35,620 nucleotides of DNA from assembly GCA_002347755.1 (NCBI GenBank), contig DDXT01000011.1, positions 1 through 35,620 on the forward strand, in the 5' to 3' direction. Each line of letters opens with the position of its first letter. The stretch's first letter is position 1. The DNA is from Caryophanales bacterium UBA2253 (lineage in GTDB: Bacteria > Bacillota_I > Bacilli_A > ML615J-28 > CAG-698). Positions 16,300 through 24,110 of the stretch are shown here, in pieces. The position numbers and the translations under genes are program-made. The notes under the pieces are model-generated. The model was given only the letters and a program-made list of their open reading frames with translations, was not told the origin of the DNA and did not search any database.

Positions 16300-17529
16300 T
16301 CAGTCTTGCCCTACCACGGCGTAATGGACATAAATGTTTTCACAAGCCAGAAGCATCGTGCTCAGATTGGACAGATTGGCGCTTGGCGTGTAGATGTAGT
16401 TTAGTTTCTGGCACCAGCTGAACACGTGTTTCCCAAGCGTAGTGACGCTTTGGGGAACGAAAATGGTCAGCAGTTTGCTGTTTCCCCAGAACCCCCAGGC
16501 CCCGATGGACGTGACCGTCGATTCCAGGGTAATGCTGGTCATCCCGGTGCAGCCGCTGAAAGCCGCTTCGCCGATGACCGGAGTCGGAATGACGATCGAT
16601 GACAGCATCGTGCAGGCATTGAAAGCCTCGGTGCCGATGGTCTGAACGGAAACGGGAATGTTGACGGACGTCATATAAGCGCAACCCGAGAAAGCTTGAT
16701 TTCCGATCGCCGTGATCCCTTCCGGAAGGCTGACGCTGGTAATGTCATAATTGTTCAGGAAAGCGCCGTCGCCGATGGCGGTAACCGGCAGGCCGTTGTA
16801 AGTGCCCAGAATGACGACGGCGGGGTTCGTGCCGTCATATCCGCTAGCGGTATAGGCATCGCCCTCCAAAACGTAAATGACGCCCAAATCATCCTGATCA
16901 TATAAGGTCAAGACGGTCAGATCCCGGGTGACGTCCTGAAAATCCTGATTCCAGCCGCGGAAGAAATATCCTTCGCGAACCGGATCGGTTGGAGGCGTTG
17001 CATCGGCTCCGTATTCCACCGTTTCGGTCTTCAGGACCGTTTCGTCGTGATCCAAAAAAGTGACTTCATAAACATTAATTAAATACAAAGCGGTAACGGT
17101 CAGATCGCTTTTCACTTCGGAAAAGTCCTGGTCCCAACCGGAAAAGGCATGACCCAAGACCGCAGCGGGCTCCGGGGCAATGGCGGCCGTTTCGTAAGCA
17201 ACTTCTTGGGTTTCCATGACCGTGCCGTCAAAAGCTTTGAAGGTCACCGTGAATTCCAAAATTTCCCACCTTGCGTGAAGCGTCAGACTCTTTTCGATGA
17301 GCGTTTGATTTGTGTACTCGGTTTGGGTTTCGTCAAACCAACCGAGAAACGCATAGCCTTCTTTTTCCGGTGTCGGCATGGCCGAAACGGATTCCCCCGC
17401 CGTTACCGTCAGCGGGGCAATGACTTCCCCGCCGTCAGTGTCGAAAGTCACCGTATATTCTTTGTCCCGGCACCCCGCCAGCGACAGCATTAATGTAATG
17501 ATGATAAGGACCAAACTAATTTTTTTCAT
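16300..17529 (-). CDS. Lipoprotein with InlB-type B repeats and BspA-type leucine-rich repeats
   Basis: A 409-residue surface lipoprotein. The signal peptide ends in a lipobox LAGC, with Cys20 as the lipidated residue. About 25-215 holds three Listeria-Bacteroides (InlB B-repeat) modules, each with a GYxFxGW-like core. About 225-400 holds BspA-type (LRR_5) repeats of the pattern IGxxAFxxCxxLTSIxIPxSV. Such proteins often bind host or neighbour-cell surfaces, but the ligand is unknown. The ATG at 17529 is chosen over one at 17550: AGGAAGA sits five bases upstream and the signal peptide then starts MKKISLVL. It leads an operon with the BmrCD-like exporter, an unexplained pairing. Confidence 0.88.
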   Translation of the reverse strand: MKKISLVLIIITLMLSLAGCRDKEYTVTFDTDGGEVIAPLTVTAGESVSAMPTPEKEGYAFLGWFDETQTEYTNQTLIEKSLTLHARWEILEFTVTFKAFDGTVMETQEVAYETAAIAPEPAAVLGHAFSGWDQDFSEVKSDLTVTALYLINVYEVTFLDHDETVLKTETVEYGADATPPTDPVREGYFFRGWNQDFQDVTRDLTVLTLYDQDDLGVIYVLEGDAYTASGYDGTNPAVVILGTYNGLPVTAIGDGAFLNNYDITSVSLPEGITAIGNQAFSGCAYMTSVNIPVSVQTIGTEAFNACTMLSSIVIPTPVIGEAAFSGCTGMTSITLESTVTSIGAWGFWGNSKLLTIFVPQSVTTLGKHVFSWCQKLNYIYTPSANLSNLSTMLLACENIYVHYAVVGQD

Positions 17530-17568
17530 GTCAATCTTCCTGTTGCTCATATTTAGAAAACTTTTATC

Positions 17569-17597
17569 ATTATACTATGAAAGAACCGTTTTTTCAA
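17569..17597 (-). promoter_or_regulatory. Promoter of the repeat lipoprotein/BmrCD-like operon
   Basis: On the minus strand: TTGAAA (17592-17597), 17-base spacer, TATAAT (17569-17574). It starts about 33 bases before the ATG at 17529. Confidence 0.82.
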
Positions 17598-17630
17598 ACC
17601 TTTTGCGGGTTTCTCAGAATAAATAAAAAT

Positions 17631-17743
17631 GATCCCGTCTTAAGTACCCATACCCACATACTAAGACATGCTTAAGGCTGCTTCAGTCACGACCTGACCT
17701 GATTCGCAGCTCAGTATTGGATATAGGTACTTAAAACGGGATC
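17631..17743 (-). ncRNA. ffs: Signal recognition particle RNA (small bacterial type)
   Basis: A roughly 113-base RNA that folds into one long hairpin: its ends GATCCCGT and ACGGGATC pair, as do GTACC and GGTAC further in. The apical domain contains the conserved CAGGTCAGGTC on one side and GAAGCAGCC on the other, closing on a GTGA (GNRA) tetraloop; these bind the M domain of Ffh. The RNA targets ribosomes making membrane and secreted proteins. The 3' side is followed on the minus strand by ATTTTTATTT, an intrinsic end. It sits just downstream of tadA, an order also found in Bacillus. There is no Alu domain, unlike B. subtilis, so it is the short form. The 5' end may extend about 15 bases further to the promoter start. 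Confidence 0.9.
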
Positions 17744-17764
17744 TATCAAATTAAAACATAATTT

Positions 17765-17793
17765 ATTATAACAAATTTCTTTGGTTTTCGCAA
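17765..17793 (-). promoter_or_regulatory. Promoter of the SRP RNA gene
   Basis: On the minus strand: TTGCGA (17788-17793), 17-base spacer, TATAAT (17765-17770). It lies inside the last codons of tadA and would start near 17758, about 15 bases before the conserved stem. Confidence 0.65.
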
Positions 17794-18254
17794 GTTCCCG
17801 GTTGCTCGCGCAGTTTCTGAAAGAATTCCTTCATCATGGCGCTGATCTCCGCCTCGCAAAGTCCGGAAATAATCTCCAGGCGGTGATTGAACCGGTTTTC
17901 TTTCGAAAGATCCATGAGGCTTCCCAAAACCCCGAACTTCGGTTCTTTGGCTCCGTAAACGACTCGTTTGATTCGGGCTTGAAAAATGGCTCCGGTGCAC
18001 ATGAGGCAGGGTTCCAAAGTGACATAAAGCGTGGCTTCGTCCAAAAAACTCCGCCCCAGCTTTTTGCAAGCCCGGTTGATGGCGATGATCTCGGCGTGCG
18101 CCAAAGCGCTTTGTTTGGCCACTCTTTGGTTATGCGACCTGGCGATGATCTTTCCGCCCAACTCGATGACGCACCCGACCGGAACTTCACTTTTTCCGGC
18201 CGCGATTTCGGCCTGCCTAATCGCTTCCTTAATGAAAGTTAAATCATTTTCCAT
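17766..18254 (-). CDS. tadA: tRNA adenosine(34) deaminase TadA
   Basis: A 162-residue Zn enzyme that converts A34 of tRNA-Arg(ACG) to inosine for decoding. It has the cytidine-deaminase-fold zinc motif: HAE in ALAHAEIIAI, where Glu is the proton shuttle, and PCLMC in TLEPCLMCTGAI. The ARIKRVVYGA and NHRLEI segments are typical of TadA. The frame is open to 18320, but the ATG at 18254 matches the usual start (MENDLTFIKEAIRQA) and usual length. It overlaps the thymidine kinase gene by 11 bases, so the two are co-transcribed. The ribosome binding site (CCGGAAAA) is weak, in keeping with translational coupling. The SRP RNA follows. Confidence 0.93.
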   Translation of the reverse strand: MENDLTFIKEAIRQAEIAAGKSEVPVGCVIELGGKIIARSHNQRVAKQSALAHAEIIAINRACKKLGRSFLDEATLYVTLEPCLMCTGAIFQARIKRVVYGAKEPKFGVLGSLMDLSKENRFNHRLEIISGLCEAEISAMMKEFFQKLREQPGTCENQRNLL

Positions 18255-18837
18255 TCGGTTTTCCGGGGACAACGTGACAATGGCGGCACCGCGCTTCATA
18301 TTGTTCCTGAGCACCAACAAGAATGATCGGATCCGAATAATTGGCCGGTTTTCCGTTGATGATTCTTTGGGTCCGGGTCGCCGGTGCGCCGCAAACCTGG
18401 CAGATGGCGTCCAGTTTGGTGACGAATTCGGCTCTGGCCAGAAGATCGGGCATGACGCCGAACGGTTCCCCGCGGAAATCTTTGTCCAACCCGGCGACGA
18501 TCACCCGTACGCCCCGGTTGGCCAGATCCTCGCAGATGCCGATGAGATCTCGGGACATGAACTGCGCTTCGTCGATCGCGATCGCATAAGGCAGCTTCGA
18601 TCCCAAATGTTCGTAAATCTCGCGGGGTTCGGTAATCGCAACGGATTTCGCCCGCCCGTTGTTGTGCGAAACCACTTCATTGCTGCTGTAACGGGTATCG
18701 ATCACCGGTTTAAAAACCACCACGCTCTTTTTCGCGTAATCGATCCTTTTGATCCTTCGAAGCAGTTCTTCGGTCTTCCCGGCGAACATGCTGCCCGCGA
18801 TCACTTCGATCCAACCATCTTTGACTTGTAAATCCAT
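18244..18837 (-). CDS. tdk: Thymidine kinase, type II
   Basis: A 197-residue cytoplasmic salvage enzyme that phosphorylates thymidine with ATP. It has a Walker A-like loop GSMFAGKTEEL (15-25), a Walker B-like DEAQF with the catalytic Glu, and a C-terminal zinc ribbon with two pairs, CQVC and CRHC. Length is normal for the family. AGGGGTG lies five bases before the ATG at 18837. A TATAAT (18858-18863, minus strand) lies 21 bases upstream with only a poor -35. It is the first gene of tdk-tadA and is divergent from rpmE. Confidence 0.95.
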   Translation of the reverse strand: MDLQVKDGWIEVIAGSMFAGKTEELLRRIKRIDYAKKSVVVFKPVIDTRYSSNEVVSHNNGRAKSVAITEPREIYEHLGSKLPYAIAIDEAQFMSRDLIGICEDLANRGVRVIVAGLDKDFRGEPFGVMPDLLARAEFVTKLDAICQVCGAPATRTQRIINGKPANYSDPIILVGAQEQYEARCRHCHVVPGKPNGK

Positions 18838-18929
18838 GTTAGCACCCCTTTGAAAACATTATACAATATTCCGCCCCGATTTGAAAGTATTTTTTTGCTT
18901 TTTTCCGGTTCGTCTTTCGCATCTTTTTC

Positions 18930-18958
18930 TTGACTTAAAAAACGAATTGGGGTATAAT
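18930..18958 (+). promoter_or_regulatory. Promoter of rpmE
   Basis: TTGACT (18930-18935), 17-base spacer, TATAAT (18953-18958): near-consensus. The ~45-base leader holds a small inverted repeat (ATAGA/TCTAT) before GGAAGGAG; whether it binds L31 is unknown. Confidence 0.88.
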
Positions 18959-19011
18959 AACAAAGGTAACTTACTATAGATTCAAATACTCTATGGCGGA
19001 AGGAGAAAAAT

Positions 19012-19242
19012 ATGAAAAAAGGAATTCATCCGAAATACAACACCGTAACGGTTGTTTGCACCACTTGCGGAAGCACCTTTGAAACCGGTTCGGTTTTAAA
19101 AGAAATGCGGGTTGACACTTGCTCGAAATGTCATCCATTCTACACTGGACAGCAAAAGTTCATCCAAGCGGCTGGTCGGGTCGAGAGATTCAATAAACGT
19201 ATGGCTCAAAAACAAGAGCCAAGCACAGACTCAAACAAATAA
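19012..19242 (+). CDS. rpmE: 50S ribosomal protein L31, zinc-binding (C+) type
   Basis: A 76-residue protein starting MKKGIHPKY, the classic L31 start, with two CxxC pairs (Cys16/Cys19 and Cys37/Cys40) that bind zinc, then HPFYTG and the RVERFNKR tail. It forms an intersubunit bridge in the ribosome; the zinc form is usually replaced by a Cys-free paralogue under zinc limitation, but no such copy is in this window. GGAAGGAG lies six bases before the ATG. Strong promoter and terminator make it a single-gene unit. Confidence 0.97.
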   Translation: MKKGIHPKYNTVTVVCTTCGSTFETGSVLKEMRVDTCSKCHPFYTGQQKFIQAAGRVERFNKRMAQKQEPSTDSNK

Positions 19243-19257
19243 GTTTGAGTTTTTTTT
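19229..19257 (+). terminator. Terminator of rpmE, overlapping its stop codon
   Basis: ACTCAAAC (19229-19236), loop AAATAA, which contains the stop codon TAA 19240-19242, GTTTGAGT (19243-19250), then seven T. Confidence 0.9.
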
Positions 19258-19292
19258 ATAACTTCCAGATTTTTAATCCAATTCTTGGTTTT

Positions 19293-19322
19293 ATTGGACA
19301 TTTCCAATTTGCAATGTCCAAT
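19293..19322. repeat. Inverted repeat in an AT-rich spacer
   Basis: ATTGGACATT (19293-19302) and AATGTCCAAT (19313-19322) are perfect ten-base arms around a ten-base loop. A third TTGGACAATT half-site lies at 19355-19364. There is no T tract. It may be an operator or a decayed mobile-element end; it lies downstream of the interrupted deaminase gene. Confidence 0.5.
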
Positions 19323-19412
19323 ATATGCTTTTATTTGCTTTTTACAAAACTATTTTGGACAATTAAGGTTCTTAAAAAGCAATTAAAGAAACAAAAAAGA
19401 AACAATTATCGG

Positions 19413-20903
19413 CTATTTGAGTAATTTATATCGTCTTCCTTTATTTTCGCCTTCTGAACTTATCAAGTTTAGTTTCAATAGCCGATCCAAGTCTCTATAA
19501 GCGGCTTTTTGTTCGCGACCTGTTTTTTTCGCATACTCTGTGGTGGTTGTCATCCCATTTAATTTCATATACTGATAGGCAATGAATTCATTCTCATTCA
19601 AAGAAGAAAAAACTCCTTGAAGATACTTCTGATAACTTTTAAATGATTTATAAAAGGTTATGGATAAATTTGGGTTAATAAATTCGATATCAGGACTAAA
19701 AAGAGTCTTCTTTGAATCAAATAATAAGTTTTTAAAACGCTCCATCCCTTTTCGATTTCCTTCATAAAAATGCATTTTAGAAAACATTTAGGCAAGTTTT
19801 GGGTTTCGCCGCAAAGTCGGCGCGGAAAAATCTCGTAACTGTTGAATTGAAATTGGTGGTGTTGGTGATCCAGGGCTAAGTATCTCTATTTTGTCCTCAT
19901 CAATCGATATGCGAATTTGAGCATCTTCCCGGCTATAATCCCTATGAATTACCGCATTCAAAACCGCTTCTCGCAAAGCTTCTATTAGAAGCTCTGAGCC
20001 GACAAGCCCTTTAATTATGAATTTTGAGTTTACAGTTGTTGAAAGCCAATCAAAAACAGCTTGAACAGTCAGAATAAGTGGTCCCGTAAATGATTTGTTC
20101 GAGCTGAAAGCTGAAGCTTTTATTTCAAACTGGGGAAAAAGTTGAGATGGATCTTTCCCAAAAAGCAAAACCGAAGTGCGTGTAAACCCATGAATTGGAA
20201 AGCCCTTTCCCGTTCCTGCGTGGGTAATTCCTGAGTTATCCAAAAAACGCCAAAAATCAACCGAGTTTACTTCATATTTCAAGCCTGAGCTTTCAAAAAA
20301 TTTTTGAAAAGATTCTTTAGAAAAATCATTTTGAAAATCAATTTCCGGAACATTAAAGTCAAGGTAATGAACTTTCCCGCTTTCCTTTTGCTTTGTGGCT
20401 TCATCATAAGCTCGGACAGAGGCATCATCAAAAAAGGCTTGGTTTTCAAAAATAATTATTTCTTGAAGATCTTTGTCAAACATTTCTACTTCTACCCCGT
20501 TTTCCAATAAAAAATCATATCCTTTTCCCGCAACAGAAGGGTGAGGGTCTTGAATTCCCATATATACTTTTTTTATCCGTGCATTTACAATCCTTTCAGC
20601 ACAGGGAAGTTTATTTCCACCTCTTGAATTGGGTGCGCACGGCTCTAAGGTGGCAAACAATATTGCTTCGTCAAGCTTTTTTGTTCGAAGTTTTTTATCA
20701 ATTAAAGTATATTCAGCATGATCACCGATTCGAATTTCTCCCCGAAAGGCTGATTCCATTGTGCCATCCTCAAAGAGAATGACCGCACCTACTTTTGGAG
20801 AAACCTTCCCATCTTTTCTCTTTTCATCGTATGACTGTTTCATAACATCTACCGCCAAGTTCATAGCTTCTCGAATTTTTTCCCGATCATTAATCATAAA
20901 CAT
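19413..20903 (-). pseudogene. RibD-like deaminase / GHKL ATPase (HATPase_c_4) / winged-helix fusion, interrupted by one TAA
   Basis: Two reading frames in the same phase (20903-19788 and 19787-19413) form one ~496-residue protein cut by a single TAA at 19788-19790. Residues ~1-145 are a cytidine-deaminase-fold domain of RibD type: DHAE zinc/catalytic motif and TLEPC followed by LPCAE. Residues ~190-385 match the Schlafen/RecG-like ATP-binding family: LLFGKDP, then LREAVLNAVIHRDYS and IEILSPG, then RNPKLA, where the stop falls and where relatives simply continue. The tail (MTTTTEYAKKTGREQKAAYRDLDRLL) is a winged helix. The gene is AT-rich and looks acquired. The stop may be a recent nonsense mutation, a base-call error, or stop-restart at TAAATG, although no ribosome binding site precedes that ATG. 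It is not riboflavin RibD; a defence role is possible but only inferred. Confidence 0.75.
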
Positions 20904-20938
20904 TACTTCTTCAAAAAATCTATTTGTTTTCCAATTAA

Positions 20939-20947
20939 ATTATAACA
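20939..20947 (-). promoter_or_regulatory. Extended -10 promoter of the deaminase-GHKL gene
   Basis: TGTTATAAT on the minus strand: TGn plus perfect TATAAT (20939-20944), about 36 bases before the ATG at 20903. No good -35. Confidence 0.6.
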
Positions 20948-21052
20948 TAAAAGAAAAAGCAAAGAAGTGTTTATTTAAAGAAAAAATTCAGAAGAAAACA
21001 AACCCTTCTTTTTTACTTCATCAAATTAGTATGTTTTATTCGAAAATATTTT

Positions 21053-21492
21053 TTATACCTTCCGAACGGATTTCTCATAATCCGCCACCACCCATTTCTT
21101 ACCCTTTTGAACGACCGTGTGTCCTTCTTGCTCCAAAAGGCGTTTGTGTTCTGCGATCCCGCCCGGGAAGCGCTCGTTCAGCTCGCCTTTTTTTTGAGCG
21201 TCCGCCAATAAGGGGTGATGTCGTCCAATCCCTGCAGTTTTCGTTCCGCCGAAGCATGAGCCACCAGATTCGCAAAGATGCCGGTGGACATGCCCGACGT
21301 TTCGTCGGCTTCGTGCTTTCGGGCCAGGTAAATGTTGATCTCATCATAAGTGATCAATTGGCCGGGTCCGGCCAAACGCATCGCTTCGTCATATTCCAAA
21401 GGCGATGGCAGAATGATCCTTTTGCCCTGCCTTTCTTCAATCCGCGGAAAACCCTTGGTCCCCCGAAGCATTTCTTCGTAAGTTTTTTTCAT
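21053..21492 (-). pseudogene. MGMT-like DNA-binding family protein, needs a -1 frameshift
   Basis: The open frame from the ATG at 21492 (AAAGGA seven bases upstream) gives 104 residues ending KKKAS. The expected rest of the family continues in the -1 frame to a TAA at 21053-21055: GELNERFPGG, then HKRLLEQEGHTVVQKGKKW. The whole would be 146 residues. It matches small alkyltransferase-like (MGMT-fold) proteins with segments LITYDEIN, MSTGIFANLVAHA and DITPYWRTLK; there is no PCHR-type alkyl-acceptor Cys. The switch point is a run of eight A (minus strand, 21195-21188) read in frame as A AAA AAG, the dnaX-type slippery heptamer. It may be programmed shifting, a real one-base loss or a homopolymer error. 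A role in alkylated-DNA recognition is inferred. Confidence 0.7.
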
Positions 21493-21510
21493 GGTCGGTC
21501 CTTTCGTTTA

Positions 21511-21537
21511 AAAAACTCCCGTAATGTTTACGGGAGT
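21511..21537 (-). terminator. Terminator of the LemA operon
   Basis: ACTCCCGTAA (21515-21524) pairs with TTACGGGAGT (21528-21537) around three bases. On the minus strand the stem is followed by a T run (21514-21510). It is eight bases beyond the lemA stop. Confidence 0.9.
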
Positions 21538-21544
21538 GGTTTTA

Positions 21545-22132
21545 TCAGAATTTGACTTTCGGAGCTTCTCTTTGCGCTTCTTCAACGACTTGGAAGAATT
21601 GCGCGGCTTTGAAACCGAATAGGTTCGCGATGATGTTGCTTGGGAACAATTCGATTTTGTTGTTGTAAGCCAAAACAGTGTCATTGTAAAACTGACGGCT
21701 GAAAGAAATCTTGTCTTCCGTATCTTTCAGTTGGGCCATCATGTCCTGGAAACTGACATTGGCTTTCAGTTCCGGATATTGTTCCGTAACCATGAGCAAA
21801 CGGCTTAAGGTTCCCCCCAAAGTCGCGTTGGCCTGAGCCATCTGTTCGACGTTTCCGCTTTGTTGCCCTTGAGCATACAAGCCGCGGGCTTTCGCGAATT
21901 CCTCAAAAATTCCCTTTTCCAGGCTGGCATAGCCTTTGACGGTCTCGGCCAGGTTCGGGATCAAATCAAAACGGCGTTTCAGCTGAACATCGATTTGACT
22001 CCAGCCGTTGCGGGTCCGATTTCTAAGTTGGACCAAATTGTTATAAATTCCGATGACAACGAAGATCAACAATACGACGATCACGGCGATGACAATGCCG
22101 ATGATTCCCCCAGTGGTTACTAAAAATTTCAT
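21545..22132 (-). CDS. lemA: LemA family protein
   Basis: A 195-residue membrane-anchored protein: one N-terminal helix (about 10-30), then the conserved NxLVxLRNRxxxxWSQIDVQLKRR start of the LemA helical domain, RFDLIPNL, and a C-terminal FNDTVLAYN-like segment (here FYNDTVLAYNNKI) ending with FPSNIIANLFGF. This is the complete family layout at normal length. LemA proteins are often next to DUF2207 proteins, as here (16-base gap); their molecular job is not established. AGAGAGGAAAA precedes the ATG. It is the last gene of a seven-gene operon. Confidence 0.95.
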   Translation of the reverse strand: MKFLVTTGGIIGIVIAVIVVLLIFVVIGIYNNLVQLRNRTRNGWSQIDVQLKRRFDLIPNLAETVKGYASLEKGIFEEFAKARGLYAQGQQSGNVEQMAQANATLGGTLSRLLMVTEQYPELKANVSFQDMMAQLKDTEDKISFSRQFYNDTVLAYNNKIELFPSNIIANLFGFKAAQFFQVVEEAQREAPKVKF

Positions 22133-22148
22133 TTATTTTCCTCTCTTT

Positions 22149-24110
22149 CTAACGTCCTCTAAAACCGCCACCGCCGCCGCCGAAGGAACTGCCGCCGCTA
22201 AAGCCGCCACCCCGGCCGAATCCGCTGGATTTGGCCTGATGAGCCGCGATAGTCGCGCGTCCGTTGGATCGGGCGGTTGCCACTGACCGGTTAATTCGGC
22301 CTAAGGCATAGCCTAGGCGGAATCCGTAATATCGATATCCGAAACCCATGTACGTGGAGGAAGAATCGGTTTCCAGCTGTTCGACCGGAAGTTTGACTTC
22401 CAGCTGCTGCATGACTTTGTCAGCCACTTTCAGCGAGGTTGCGTAAACCAAATAATGTTCCCAAACCACGATGCCCGGGATCGGGTAATCGTCCATGTTA
22501 CCGAAATCAAGCAGGAACTGACGAAAAGCTTTCCATTTGGTGAACTCTTCATTTCCCTTGATGCTGCGCTTCTTAATGGAAACGATGTACAATAGATAGG
22601 CCGCCGCGGTAATGCCGCTGACGATCATCGCCAAGGTGTTGTCCAAATCAACCGGAAGCCAACTGATCTCCATTTGGTCAGTAATCAGCGCTACCCCGAA
22701 GAAGATCAAAGGCAGCAGCACCCAGACGTACAGTTTGCTTTTGGCCATAGCCAGACCTTTTTCGAAGAAGTCATGGCGAGAACTGCTTTGTTTGGCTTTG
22801 GTGATGAACATCGAAGCCTCTTTTTCAAAAGCCATGGCCGCGGTATAGGATTTCTTCGGATATTGCTCGATCTCATTGATGGTGACTTCGGAATTGTTTC
22901 CCACCAGATTGATGAACCAGTTGATGAGATGCTGTTCGTGAGGAAGGAGGATCGAAAAGTCCGCATCCGGGTTCTTTTTGATCTTAAAGTTCGGATCGCG
23001 GTCATTGATTCCGCTGGCATTCGTCTCCAGCGTCAGGAATTTACGCCGGACCAAATCCAAAAGCGTGGCTGTTACGTCCTCGTTTTGAATCCTTCCGAAA
23101 TAATACAGATAACTCATTTCCGCCGGCGTGTACTCGGCCGGAAGTTCGCGATAATATTTTCCCGAATATTCCGGGGTATATTCTTTGTCATACTTGAAAT
23201 AGATCCTGGTGGCGATGACGGCCATCAGCAGCAGGACCGCAAAAGAGCCGATCAAAAGAATGGTTGCGATCGCGATCCCCAAATTGGTCGTGCGCGCCAA
23301 CTCCATTTCATAATCCATGATCTCCTGGCGGGCATTCACATTCAAATCGTTGATGGCGTCGACGGTGAAGATGTCCTGATCGATCAGGATCCGGAATTCC
23401 AGAAATTCGTCGTATTTGATCCGATCCATTTCCAGAGTCACCAGTTCGTCTTCCACCGTGACCCGGCCTTTTCCGAGCCCGTGTCCCCAAGCCATCAGGT
23501 TGTCCGCGGCCACGCCCGGAACATTGATGGTCACGGTCGAATCGGAAATTCCCGACTCCACGTAATTGGCATCGATCAGCCGCCAGTTCAGTTCGCTGAC
23601 ATCGTTGTACTTGGTGACCGCACCGGTGATCTTGTAATCATAAACGAAAGTCATTCGGTCATCCATGCCGTCATAGACCCAGACGAACAGCGATTCGCAT
23701 TCCGAACGGGACGGATAACATTCCACCGGCTGCCCTTGTTCGTCAAGATCGCCGTTGAACGAATATCCAACTTCATAATCGATGTCCTGAACCAGAGCGG
23801 TGTTGTCTGAACCGTAGACTTCAATGTTGACGCTGGTTTCATCAAAGAAAGCGCGATTGGCGGTTTCCTGATACAGCGGATTTCCGGAGTTGTATTTGTT
23901 ATAGGCGATGTCGCGGAAAGTAACCGAGTATCCGCTCGGAAAATCCACGACCCAGCTTTCGTGCATGTTCATGTCGCCGTTGGCATCCAAGGTGATCTCG
24001 GCGTCAAACTGTTTGACTTTCATTTCCACGTCTGGGAGATAAACACCGACGAAGATGAAGAACGCCAAAAACGCTCCGAAGATGATGATGATTGGTTTGT
24101 ATTTAGTCAT
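22149..24110 (-). CDS. DUF2207 family membrane protein
   Basis: A 653-residue membrane protein. Helix ~5-24, an extracytoplasmic beta-rich DUF2207 domain (~25-280, with DITLDANGDMxxxE-type start here read as AEITLDANGD), a second helix (~283-308), a cytoplasmic part with winged-helix-like TLLDLVRRKFLTL, two more helices (~460-520), and a Gly/Ser/Phe-rich tail (GFGRGGGFSGG and onward). That tail is typical of the family. Function unknown; it usually travels with LemA. The ATG at 24110 (GGGAG seven bases upstream) is preferred to one at 24131, which lies deeper inside the preceding gene; even so the genes overlap by eight bases, so translation is probably coupled. Confidence 0.9.
   Translation of the reverse strand: MTKYKPIIIIFGAFLAFFIFVGVYLPDVEMKVKQFDAEITLDANGDMNMHESWVVDFPSGYSVTFRDIAYNKYNSGNPLYQETANRAFFDETSVNIEVYGSDNTALVQDIDYEVGYSFNGDLDEQGQPVECYPSRSECESLFVWVYDGMDDRMTFVYDYKITGAVTKYNDVSELNWRLIDANYVESGISDSTVTINVPGVAADNLMAWGHGLGKGRVTVEDELVTLEMDRIKYDEFLEFRILIDQDIFTVDAINDLNVNARQEIMDYEMELARTTNLGIAIATILLIGSFAVLLLMAVIATRIYFKYDKEYTPEYSGKYYRELPAEYTPAEMSYLYYFGRIQNEDVTATLLDLVRRKFLTLETNASGINDRDPNFKIKKNPDADFSILLPHEQHLINWFINLVGNNSEVTINEIEQYPKKSYTAAMAFEKEASMFITKAKQSSSRHDFFEKGLAMAKSKLYVWVLLPLIFFGVALITDQMEISWLPVDLDNTLAMIVSGITAAAYLLYIVSIKKRSIKGNEEFTKWKAFRQFLLDFGNMDDYPIPGIVVWEHYLVYATSLKVADKVMQQLEVKLPVEQLETDSSSTYMGFGYRYYGFRLGYALGRINRSVATARSNGRATIAAHQAKSSGFGRGGGFSGGSSFGGGGGGFRGR

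Noticed and set aside
18961..19011. Autoregulatory L31 leader structure
   Set aside because: Only a five-base inverted repeat is visible in a ~45-base leader, not enough to call a known leader motif.
19413..20903. Alternative genetic code as the explanation of the interrupted gene
   Set aside because: The interrupting codon is TAA, which stays a stop in the Mollicutes code, and TGA is used as a normal stop elsewhere in the window.
19788..20903. Annotation as riboflavin deaminase RibD
   Set aside because: Only the deaminase domain fits; the reductase half is replaced by a GHKL ATPase and winged helix, and no rib genes are nearby.
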